NCBI GenBank assembly: GCA_900771955.1
Contig: CAAGPW010000094.1
Location: 1-30,378 of the forward strand
DNA length: 30,378 nucleotides
Origin: Lachnospiraceae bacterium
Lineage (GTDB): Bacteria > Bacillota > Clostridia > Lachnospirales > Lachnospiraceae
Reading direction: 5' to 3'
This document shows positions 16,522-23,810 of the stretch, one piece after another; the first letter of the stretch is position 1, and the number at the start of each line of letters is the position of its first letter. The notes beneath the pieces are model-generated. The model was not told the DNA's origin and did no database searches. It was given only the letters and a program-made list of their open reading frames with translations. The position numbers and the translations under genes are program-made.

Positions 16522-19026
16522 TCATATCATAATCCCGCCGTTTGTACGAGTTTTTTTTCTTTTTTTGGACCTTTTATGCAAAAACAGTGTCACAAACACA
16601 AAGAGCACTGCTGATGCACCGGATATCGCCGCACCTTTCCGCAGTCCCGGTGTCTCATAACGCAGTTCAATCTCATGACTGCCCGCCTGCAGTGTGACCC
16701 CGATCAGACTGTTTAAAAACATTTCCTTCCCGGTCTCCTTTCCATCCACAAAAAGTGTCCAGCCATCCTCACACGGGATTGAAAATACCAGTTTTCCTGT
16801 CGTCTGCATGGTAATATGCCCTTTCACGCTCCGGTCTGAAAATTCATCAAGCGTCATTGTCTGGGCATTCAGTCTGTTATATGCCGTATCCAGGCTTGCA
16901 AAATTTAATGTATACGCCTGTACCATCAGATCCGCTACCTCCGGGCTGGTCAGTTTTATCTGCGTTCCCGCCTTACACCAGCCAAGATCCAGCAGATATA
17001 CGTGGCTGCATTTGGTAAATGTCCGACGCTTTCCTCCGATATCCGCTGTGATGGTATTTGCCATACGGCTTCCATAGCTCGCATAGACGTAACTGTCCTC
17101 TGTGACATTTATCACAGTTTCACCAGCATTTTTCTGTACCGGAAGCTGACAGAACAGATCCTCGCCTGCTCCAAGCTGCCGCACCAGACTATTCTGTGCC
17201 ATGACCGCCGTTCCTTCTGTAAAATCCCAGTTATCTTCAAGATCCGCAGGAACTGTAAAGCCCAGCGGCAGGACATACTTGTTTTCATACAGAAAGATGC
17301 CTCCGCTCTCCCCTGCAAGTGTGCGCAGCGGGCTCTCCTCATCCGCACTGGCTGTCATCATATATTTTACTGAAAGCATTGCGGACAACAGCGGCGTTGC
17401 CCCGTTATAGCAGTAATAATTCTTTCCGCCCTCCATGCCAAGTTCACGATAAAAAGTTCCAACGCTGTAGTTCATAAGGGAAGAAAAAAGCGAAGCCGAA
17501 CGGTATCCGGTCAGACTCGACTCATTTTTCGTCATACGATCCCATTTCTCGATCCGGTAAAATCCATCCGCCTGTTCTGCAGCCTGTTCATTCAGGGCCT
17601 TATAATCCTCCCAGTGCGCCGTATACTGGGTTCGGCTCGTTGTAACGACTCCGGTCAGATCCATATTCACGCCCGTTTCCGCGATCGCAAGGAAAAATAC
17701 CATACAATAGCACGCCGTCCGGTATGCATCCGTCATACGCACGATCACAAAAAGAAGTGTATACGCGAGTAAAAACACTGCCGTCATTAAGATTGCATCC
17801 ATGGATATCATCTCATGATCCGTAAAAAGTGCCGTGCAGACCAGGAATGCACCGCAGGCCGCCGCTGCTGCAACAATATGCCAGATCCGGTTTCCTTTCC
17901 GTTCACGCAGCTCGTCAAACGCCATCACAAGGAGCACAAACATATAAAGAAACGACTGACGCCCCGGCAGACTGTCCGGGAAATGCAGCCCATGCCAGAT
18001 AAAATCAAGCCAGTTGTTCGCAAAGCTGACAAGGAAAAATGCAAGTGCCAGAAAACGCAGCAGCTTTTTCTTCCATGAAATTCTCCGGTTCAGCAGATAC
18101 AGCACGACAAGAAGCAGCACTGCCACACCACAGTAGATATTCGGCCAGTGATCCCTGCCCGTATATACCGTAACTCCCATACAATGTCTTGCCAGTTCAT
18201 CAAAGATGGAAAAATACCAGGAGAAATCCTCCGGGAAACTGAAGCCACCGGAGCCGCTGTAGCCAAGTGCAATGGCTTCCGGCAGCAAAAGCACCGCTCC
18301 CATTCCTCCGGCAAGCAGGGAATAAAAGCCAAAACGAAGGCAGCTTTTGAAATCCAGATGCTTCTGTTCCACCTGCATAACCAGAAAATACAGTACCAGA
18401 AAAATACAGATCATAATGGAGATATAGTAGTTGGAAAGAATCGATACTGCAAGCAGAACACAGTACATGGCACTTTTTTTCTCCCTGAACAGCCGCTCCA
18501 GCCCAAGGATGATAAGCGGTGTGAGCATAATACAGTCCAGCCACATGATATTCCAGCTATATGCGGAAATAAATGCCGAGAGTGCATAAAACATGGATAC
18601 GAGTGTCACAAGATAACTGTTATTCTTAAAATGGTATCCCAGGTATACTGCAAAAAAAAGTCCGGAAAAAGCAATCTTTAAAAGAACCAGCACTGTCATA
18701 AATTCGATCAGACAGTTCTCCGGACAAAAGAATAAAAGCCAGTTGACCGGGCTTGCAAGATAATAGGCAAATGTTGCGACAAAATCTGATCCGATCCCAA
18801 GATCCCAGGAAAACATAAGGCTCTCATGAGCTTTTAATTTGTGCAGAAATTCCATAAAAAATGGGGCATACTGATGATACATGTCAATATGCAGAAAACT
18901 GTTTTCTCCGAACGGATAGATCCCATGCCCGATGCACACTGCCGCCATAACCGCAAGCGGTATCAGAAATGCCAGCACATACGGCATATATTTTGCATGA
19001 ACTTGTCTTTGATCCCACTGCTTCAT
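16522..19026 (-). CDS. YfhO-family multi-span membrane protein, likely glycosyltransferase
   Basis: 834 residues. The first ~480 contain about a dozen hydrophobic helices (for example YVLAFLIPLAVMAAVCIGHG). A soluble, probably extracellular, beta-rich part occupies about 490-800, and a last helix (about 800-820) ends in basic KRSKKRKK. Near the N-terminus, ENSFLHIDMYHQYAPF is the conserved YfhO segment between the first two helices, with an acidic residue that in GT-C enzymes is catalytic. B. subtilis YfhO is required for glycosylating lipoteichoic acid. The gene overlaps the LTA-synthase-like gene by one base, so a role in decorating the polymer made by that neighbour is a reasonable inference. 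Acceptor and sugar are unknown. Confidence 0.88.
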   Translation of the reverse strand: MKQWDQRQVHAKYMPYVLAFLIPLAVMAAVCIGHGIYPFGENSFLHIDMYHQYAPFFMEFLHKLKAHESLMFSWDLGIGSDFVATFAYYLASPVNWLLFFCPENCLIEFMTVLVLLKIAFSGLFFAVYLGYHFKNNSYLVTLVSMFYALSAFISAYSWNIMWLDCIMLTPLIILGLERLFREKKSAMYCVLLAVSILSNYYISIMICIFLVLYFLVMQVEQKHLDFKSCLRFGFYSLLAGGMGAVLLLPEAIALGYSGSGGFSFPEDFSWYFSIFDELARHCMGVTVYTGRDHWPNIYCGVAVLLLVVLYLLNRRISWKKKLLRFLALAFFLVSFANNWLDFIWHGLHFPDSLPGRQSFLYMFVLLVMAFDELRERKGNRIWHIVAAAAACGAFLVCTALFTDHEMISMDAILMTAVFLLAYTLLFVIVRMTDAYRTACYCMVFFLAIAETGVNMDLTGVVTTSRTQYTAHWEDYKALNEQAAEQADGFYRIEKWDRMTKNESSLTGYRSASLFSSLMNYSVGTFYRELGMEGGKNYYCYNGATPLLSAMLSVKYMMTASADEESPLRTLAGESGGIFLYENKYVLPLGFTVPADLEDNWDFTEGTAVMAQNSLVRQLGAGEDLFCQLPVQKNAGETVINVTEDSYVYASYGSRMANTITADIGGKRRTFTKCSHVYLLDLGWCKAGTQIKLTSPEVADLMVQAYTLNFASLDTAYNRLNAQTMTLDEFSDRSVKGHITMQTTGKLVFSIPCEDGWTLFVDGKETGKEMFLNSLIGVTLQAGSHEIELRYETPGLRKGAAISGASAVLFVFVTLFLHKRSKKRKKTRTNGGIMI

Positions 19027-20804
19027 CAGTCTTTTTCTCCTTCTTTGGCATCAAACAGCCGGTAATACTGCAGTTTCTGATACTCTTTTAACGCTTCAGA
19101 TGTCTTCACGGTCTGTTCATTTCCATCGGCATCCACCATGCGTTCTGCCGAAACGACCGGCAGTTTTTCACTTAGATCCAGCAGATAGTTTTCATAATCG
19201 GATAACGGTATTCCTGCCGCTTTTAACACCTTCGCCGCCAGATAGTTGGCACTGGTATCCTCATTTTTTCCCTCTCTGATATCATAATTTGCCCAGATCA
19301 CATAGGGAACCTCGTAGCGCTTTGCCTCCTCCGCTTTGGTCAGCGTATCATAACTTTTTCCGTTTAATGCAAGCACCGGCTGTACTACTGAATCAGTCGG
19401 CTGGTGATCTCCGAAAAACACGATGACTGTCGGCTCGTCCACCGCAGCGAAATAATCAACCAGTTCTTCAAGCGCCGCATCACTGCGTTTGATCAGCGAC
19501 AGATACTGCGAAAGTGCAAACGCATTGACTCCTTCCACAGATACATCCTGTGTCAGATTCGGATACGCTTCCGTATACGGACTGTGGTTCTGCATGGTCA
19601 CATTAAATAAGAACATCGGCTGTCCTGCCTGCTTCTTTTCATAAGTAGCAATGATCTTTTTCATGCAGGATGCATCATCAATATATTTTCTCACATAGGT
19701 TGGTGCCGTAAACGCATCCATAAAATACGCATGCGAAAATCCAAGATCGGGATAAATCTTATCCCGATTCCAGCCGGTCGCATAATAAGGATGCATCGCA
19801 TAGGTGTCATAGCCCATTCCTGCCAGATATGAAGCCAGTGACGGTATCTTTCCGTTGATATACTGCTGATACGGAATACTGCCAGCCGGCAGAAACGCCA
19901 TCGTATTTCCGGTTAAAAACTCAAATTCGGTATTTGCCGTGTTTCCGCCCTTGACCGACACATTCAGATATCCCGTGACCGTATTATCCGCTCCCTGCTG
20001 TAAACTGTGGATAAATGGCATATAATCCTGATTTGTCTGCATCTCTCCAAGTACGGCAGGATCTGAAAACGCCTCATCCATGATCACGATCAGGTTCGGC
20101 AGTGTCCCGGTGCTCTCCGTCTCCTGCTCTGGTGCATAAGATTCCAGCGTCTTTTCTGCCCCAGCGGCATCGTACCCCTCCGGCTTACTGACCGTCATAT
20201 ATTTTAAATCCATAAGGAATGTCACTGCAAAACCATCTGCCTGGCTCATATAAGCCGGCGTGAACAGAAACGGGTATAACTGAAACCGGCTCACCATCGT
20301 ATCACTCCAGAGCATTCTGGTAAACCCGACAAGCAAAAATGCCACACTGACAGTCCCAACGATCCGTTTCAAAATCTGTTTTCTTTTTATCCCAAGCCGC
20401 ATAAAAAGAATTTCGACCGCAATCAGTGCCACAAACCCAAGTATCGTGAATATCTGACGTTTTCCGAGTGCATAGTCATATTCCCCCGCCACGCTTGCCG
20501 CCGTCCGCATTGAAAAAATATCCCATGGCACGATCGGATTCGAACGAAATGAAAGCACATAATAATTTGCCAGTCCCACAACAAATGCAAACACGGTTTC
20601 TATCATCAGTGCCGCCCGAAGCCGTCCCGTTACAAAAAACAAAAACAGCATCAGTAATTCAAAAAATACGATATTTAAAAGCTGCGCTTTTCCTCTGGTC
20701 AGGGCAAATGCATTCATATGAAATGCCTCCATCAGATAATAGGCCGCTGCCGGACACAAAAACATCCCTGCCGCCTTAAGTACGCTTCCTGCTTTTTCTC
20801 TCAT
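19026..20804 (-). CDS. LTA synthase-like membrane phosphotransferase/sulfatase
   Basis: 592 residues: about five N-terminal membrane helices (within 8-165), then an extracellular alkaline-phosphatase-superfamily domain. Residues matching the LtaS active site are Glu244 (IMDEAFSD), nucleophile Thr289 (GGNTANTEFEFLTG), His407 (MQNHSPY) and Asp466-His467 (FFGDHQP). LtaS-type enzymes move glycerol-phosphate from phosphatidylglycerol onto a growing chain at the outer face of the membrane; other members of this branch add phosphoglycerol to other glycans. GAGG stands about 8 bases before the ATG. It is first in an operon with the YfhO-type gene (1-base overlap) and the coiled-coil gene. Confidence 0.9.
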   Translation of the reverse strand: MREKAGSVLKAAGMFLCPAAAYYLMEAFHMNAFALTRGKAQLLNIVFFELLMLFLFFVTGRLRAALMIETVFAFVVGLANYYVLSFRSNPIVPWDIFSMRTAASVAGEYDYALGKRQIFTILGFVALIAVEILFMRLGIKRKQILKRIVGTVSVAFLLVGFTRMLWSDTMVSRFQLYPFLFTPAYMSQADGFAVTFLMDLKYMTVSKPEGYDAAGAEKTLESYAPEQETESTGTLPNLIVIMDEAFSDPAVLGEMQTNQDYMPFIHSLQQGADNTVTGYLNVSVKGGNTANTEFEFLTGNTMAFLPAGSIPYQQYINGKIPSLASYLAGMGYDTYAMHPYYATGWNRDKIYPDLGFSHAYFMDAFTAPTYVRKYIDDASCMKKIIATYEKKQAGQPMFLFNVTMQNHSPYTEAYPNLTQDVSVEGVNAFALSQYLSLIKRSDAALEELVDYFAAVDEPTVIVFFGDHQPTDSVVQPVLALNGKSYDTLTKAEEAKRYEVPYVIWANYDIREGKNEDTSANYLAAKVLKAAGIPLSDYENYLLDLSEKLPVVSAERMVDADGNEQTVKTSEALKEYQKLQYYRLFDAKEGEKD

Positions 20805-20852
20805 ACTGCATCCTCTTACTCTTATATTTTCTGCATGCCGCAGTCTTTCCTC

Positions 20853-20880
20853 ATTATAATACTTTACAAAAAAAGTGCAA
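20853..20880 (-). promoter_or_regulatory. Promoter of the LTA synthase-like operon
   Basis: On the minus strand TTGCAC (20875-20880) and a perfect TATAAT (20853-20858) are 16 bases apart, giving a start near 20846, about 40 bases before the ATG. The -35 box lies within the 3' arm of the preceding gene's terminator and the spacer is its T-run, so termination and initiation signals share bases. Confidence 0.7.
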
Positions 20881-20921
20881 CTTAAAAAGACCGTCCCTGC
20901 GTCTTTTTACGCTGCACTTTT
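20868..20921 (-). terminator. Intrinsic terminator of the FliD-like gene
   Basis: In minus-strand RNA AAAAGTGCA pairs with TGCACTTTT, and inside it AAAAAGAC pairs with GTCTTTTT, giving one long hairpin followed by seven T residues (plus-strand 20868-20874). It begins about 40 bases after the FliD-like stop codon. Confidence 0.88.
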
Positions 20922-20961
20922 GTATTTCCTGCCCTGTTAGTCTGTCAGATCCCTGATTTGT

Positions 20962-21654
20962 CTAAGCCAGTGTATTATACAGATGTTTGATATAGTCATA
21001 CTGGCTGTAGCTTCCGCTGTTGCTGTATGCGGTACTGTAAATCTGTGCCAGATGTGAACTCCTGGTCGAAGCCGTATTTACTTCTCCTACCGTTTTTGTC
21101 AGTGCTGTTGCAAGCGAAGATCCGCTTCCGAACACTTCCTTTAAATCTGAAAGATCTGCATCACACAATGCCGCGTAATCCGTCTCAAGCGTACCGTCAC
21201 TCTTTACGGTAATTCCAATCTTCTTTAACTGCTCACTGGCACTCATAACCGTAGACGAAAGGGATTTCAGATACGCCTTGTTCGTCTTTCCGCCTTCCTC
21301 CGAGAGATTTGAGAGCAGTTTGTTGTAGCTTACCACCAGACTTCCGATCTTTGTGACTGCCTCATCGGTATTCGACTCCGATTCTGCCTTGGAAAACACA
21401 GACTTGTCACTGCTGTCCGTAAGTGCTTCCAGATACTTTAACACCGAACTCGCATTTGTCACGGTGGATTTATAGATTCCTGATTTTGCCGCCTCCGCTG
21501 ACATCTTAGTCAGCACTGAATTGGAAGCCACACACGACTGCTGCAGCAGTGCACTGATCCCACCTTCCTTGCCAAGTCCCTTGGAAGAAGAATCTGCCGA
21601 CTGGCTGTTGATATAATCTAATAATGAAGCATTTGTACTGCTTGATACCTGCAT
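20962..21654 (-). CDS. FliD C-terminal-like protein, short form
   Basis: 230 residues, Ser/Thr/Ala-rich, without signal peptide or membrane helix. The part from about 100 to 200 resembles the C-terminal domain of the flagellar cap protein FliD: VSYNKLLSNLSEEGG, then a helix, then IGITVKSDGTLETDYAAL and LKEVFGSGSSLATAL. FliD proteins are 450 or more residues with an N-terminal D0 segment; that half is absent, so this is not a normal cap. I use the ATG at 21652-21654 because GGAGG stands 7 bases before it. It is monocistronic: own terminator at 20868-20921 and a sigma-D-like promoter at 21696-21722. A secreted or structural flagellum-linked protein is the best guess; no other flagellar gene is in the window. 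Confidence 0.6.
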   Translation of the reverse strand: MQVSSSTNASLLDYINSQSADSSSKGLGKEGGISALLQQSCVASNSVLTKMSAEAAKSGIYKSTVTNASSVLKYLEALTDSSDKSVFSKAESESNTDEAVTKIGSLVVSYNKLLSNLSEEGGKTNKAYLKSLSSTVMSASEQLKKIGITVKSDGTLETDYAALCDADLSDLKEVFGSGSSLATALTKTVGEVNTASTRSSHLAQIYSTAYSNSGSYSQYDYIKHLYNTLA

Positions 21655-21695
21655 AACATAACCTCCGTTTTCTATACTCAACTGTTGCATTTATT

Positions 21696-21722
21696 ATTTC
21701 GGTCACTCCCCTTGCATTCTTA
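21696..21722 (-). promoter_or_regulatory. Possible sigma-D (flagellar) promoter
   Basis: On the minus strand TAAG (21719-21722), 15 bases, then ACCGAAAT (21696-21703). The B. subtilis sigma-D consensus is TAAA-N15-GCCGATAT, so this matches 3/4 and 6/8. Start would be near 21690, about 36 bases before the ATG. I see no better sigma-A promoter in this leader. Confidence 0.4.
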
Positions 21723-21760
21723 ACCGTCTGGTTCCTTTTTACGGAAAAAATTTTTAACAG

Positions 21761-21789
21761 TTGACAAAATCGCCACTTTATGATAAATG
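21761..21789 (+). promoter_or_regulatory. Promoter of fhs
   Basis: A perfect TTGACA (21761-21766), 17 bases, then TAAATG (21784-21789) preceded by TG in the extended -10 position. The expected start near 21796 falls at the 5' edge of the riboswitch, which supports it. Confidence 0.65.
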
Positions 21790-21794
21790 TAAAT

Positions 21795-21872
21795 ACGTAC
21801 CTGTTTACTGACGGAAAAAAGTGAAATAACACTGTGTGATCAGGTATTATAACAGCCGACCGTCTGGGCAAC
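21795..21872 (+). ncRNA. ZTP riboswitch (pfl motif) controlling fhs
   Basis: The leader shows the ZTP/pfl layout: an ACTGACGGA 5' segment (21807-21815), a small hairpin AGTG/CACT (21820-21833), and the conserved 3' element GCCGACCGTCTGGGCA (21855-21870), in which CCGTC can pair with GACGG of the 5' segment. ZTP riboswitches sense ZTP/ZMP, which accumulate when 10-formyl-tetrahydrofolate is short, and turn on folate one-carbon genes. fhs makes that cofactor, so the gene fits. The terminator shares the GGGCA bases, so ligand binding should favour read-through. Confidence 0.88.
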
Positions 21873-21901
21873 TTCATATTTTATGGAGGTGCCCTTTTTT
21901 A
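21866..21901 (+). terminator. Riboswitch expression-platform terminator
   Basis: GGGCAACTTCAT pairs with ATGGAGGTGCCC around a short AT loop (21866-21894), followed by six T residues. Its first arm is the conserved GGGCA of the ZTP aptamer, so aptamer folding and terminator folding are mutually exclusive. It lies about 35 bases before the fhs ATG. Confidence 0.88.
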
Positions 21902-21934
21902 TTTATTCTCAATGCAAAAGAAAGGATGTACCAG

Positions 21935-23605
21935 ATGAAAACAGATATTGAAATCGCACAGGAAGCAGAAATGCTCCACATCCGGGATGTCGCTGCAAAA
22001 TACGGCATCACCGAGGATGATCTTGAACTCTATGGAAAGTATAAGGCAAAACTCACAAATGAATTCTGCCAGTCCGCAGAAAAGAACGAAAACGGGAAAC
22101 TGATCTTAATGACCGCAATCAATCCAACTCCTGCCGGAGAAGGAAAAACCACCACAAGCATCGGTCTCAGTGATGCTTTGAGCAAACTCGGTAAAAAAAC
22201 ACTGCTCGCTTTAAGAGAGCCTTCTCTCGGACCGTGCTTTGGCATCAAAGGCGGCGCTGCCGGCGGTGGATATGCCCAGGTCGTTCCGATGGATGATTTA
22301 AATCTGCATTTTACCGGCGATTTCCATGCCATCACATCTGCAAACAATCTGCTCGCGGCTTTGCTTGATAACCACATTCAGCAGGGAAATGCCTTAAATA
22401 TTGACACCAGACAGGTGTTATGGAAAAGATGCATGGACATGAATGACCGTTCTCTGCGCAACATTGTTGTCGGACTCGGTGCAAAGGCCGACGGCTTTGT
22501 GCGTGAAGACCATTTTGTCATCACCGTTGCCTCCGAGATCATGGCAATCCTCTGTCTTGCAAACGATATGGATGATTTAAAGGAACGTCTTGGACGCATC
22601 ATTGTCGCTTACAATTATAACGGAGATCCTGTCACCGCAAAAGACCTCAATGCAGTCGGCGCCATGGCAGTTCTCTTAAAGGACGCGATCAAACCAAATC
22701 TGGTTCAGACCTTAGAGCACACCGGCGCATTTGTACACGGCGGACCTTTCGCAAACATTGCACATGGCTGCAACAGCGTAAAGGCAACCAAGACTGCATT
22801 AAAGCTTGCTGATATCGTGATCACTGAGGCCGGCTTCGGCGCTGATCTCGGTGCAGAGAAATTCATGGACATCAAATGCCGTATGTCCGGCTTAAAACCG
22901 GATGCCATTGTTCTGGTTGCAACTGTTCGTGCATTAAAATACAACGGCGGTGTCGACAAGGCAAATCTGTGCGAGGAAAATCTCGACGCATTGAAAAAAG
23001 GTATCTGCAATCTGGAAAAACACATTGAAAATCTGCAGAAATTCGGCGTTCCGATCGTTGTAACCTTAAACTCATTCATCACCGACACCGAAGCAGAGTA
23101 TGAATTCATTAAAAACTTCTGTGAAGAACGCGGCTGTGAATTTGCCCTCTCCGAAGTATGGGCAAAGGGCGGCGAAGGCGGAAAGGCTCTTGCAGAAAAG
23201 GTCTTAAAGACACTGGATGAAAAAGAAAGTCATTTCAAGCCGCTCTATCCGGATGAAATGCCGTTAAAAGACAAGATCAAAACCATTGCCACAGAGATCT
23301 ACGGTGCAGATGACGTGACTTACACTCCGGCTGCTAACCGCATGCTTGCAAAACTGACCGACCTCGGGTTTGGCAATTTTCCGGTTTGTATTGCAAAGAC
23401 ACAGTATTCTTTCTCGGATGACCAGAAAAAACTTGGCCGTCCGACCGGCTTTAACATCAATGTAAGAGATGTCTATGTAAATGCCGGTGCCGGTTTTGTC
23501 GTTGTTATCACCGGTGCGATCATGACAATGCCGGGACTTCCGAAGGTTCCTGCCGCAAACAACATCGACATCGATGCAAACGGAAAAATTACCGGTCTGT
23601 TCTGA
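21935..23605 (+). CDS. fhs: Formate-tetrahydrofolate ligase
   Basis: 556 residues, the normal size. It carries the ATP-binding TPAGEGKTTTSIGL, the substrate region REPSLGPCFGIKGGAAGGGYAQV, and the C-terminal TGAIMTMPGLPKVPAA. The enzyme makes 10-formyl-tetrahydrofolate from formate, ATP and tetrahydrofolate, feeding purine synthesis and, in acetogens, the methyl branch of the Wood-Ljungdahl route; nothing here indicates the latter. I use the ATG at 21935 (MKTDIEIAQEAEM): AAAGGA stands 8 bases before it, and upstream in-frame codons run through the riboswitch. It is the only protein gene on the plus strand, with its own promoter, riboswitch and a convergent terminator at 23714-23760. Confidence 0.97.
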   Translation: MKTDIEIAQEAEMLHIRDVAAKYGITEDDLELYGKYKAKLTNEFCQSAEKNENGKLILMTAINPTPAGEGKTTTSIGLSDALSKLGKKTLLALREPSLGPCFGIKGGAAGGGYAQVVPMDDLNLHFTGDFHAITSANNLLAALLDNHIQQGNALNIDTRQVLWKRCMDMNDRSLRNIVVGLGAKADGFVREDHFVITVASEIMAILCLANDMDDLKERLGRIIVAYNYNGDPVTAKDLNAVGAMAVLLKDAIKPNLVQTLEHTGAFVHGGPFANIAHGCNSVKATKTALKLADIVITEAGFGADLGAEKFMDIKCRMSGLKPDAIVLVATVRALKYNGGVDKANLCEENLDALKKGICNLEKHIENLQKFGVPIVVTLNSFITDTEAEYEFIKNFCEERGCEFALSEVWAKGGEGGKALAEKVLKTLDEKESHFKPLYPDEMPLKDKIKTIATEIYGADDVTYTPAANRMLAKLTDLGFGNFPVCIAKTQYSFSDDQKKLGRPTGFNINVRDVYVNAGAGFVVVITGAIMTMPGLPKVPAANNIDIDANGKITGLF

Positions 23606-23627
23606 TTTTTTGTATTGATACACACTT

Positions 23628-23702
23628 TCGCGCGCGCGGATAGCGTAGCTGCAACTAACTTCGTCTCCGTGCGCTGCGCATCCTCGCAGGCTCGCTTGCT
23701 TT
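23628..23702. other. GC-rich intergenic element of unknown nature
   Basis: About 75 bases between fhs and the shared terminator are strikingly richer in G+C than the flanks: a cgcgcgcgcgg run, gatagcgtagctgc, then tgcgctgcgca, which is a perfect odd-centred palindrome, and catcctcgcaggctcgc. It carries no convincing start codon and no T-run. The composition suggests an interspersed intergenic repeat, but only one copy lies in this window. Confidence 0.4.
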
Positions 23703-23713
23703 TACTATATAGA

Positions 23714-23760
23714 GGAAAAAAGAAGGGCTCTGACTTATTTCAGTCAGAGTCCTTCTTCTT
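23714..23760. terminator. Bidirectional terminator between fhs and the PBP gene
   Basis: AAGAAGGGCTCTGACT and AGTCAGAGTCCTTCTT pair almost perfectly (one G/T position) around a short loop. In the minus direction TTCTTTTTT follows; in the plus direction TTCTTAGCTTT follows. It serves the convergent fhs (plus) and penicillin-binding protein (minus) transcripts. Confidence 0.88.
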
Positions 23761-23810
23761 AGCTTTAAATCTATCCTGTGCCTTTATCTCGTTTTATCTA
23801 TCCCGTCTGC

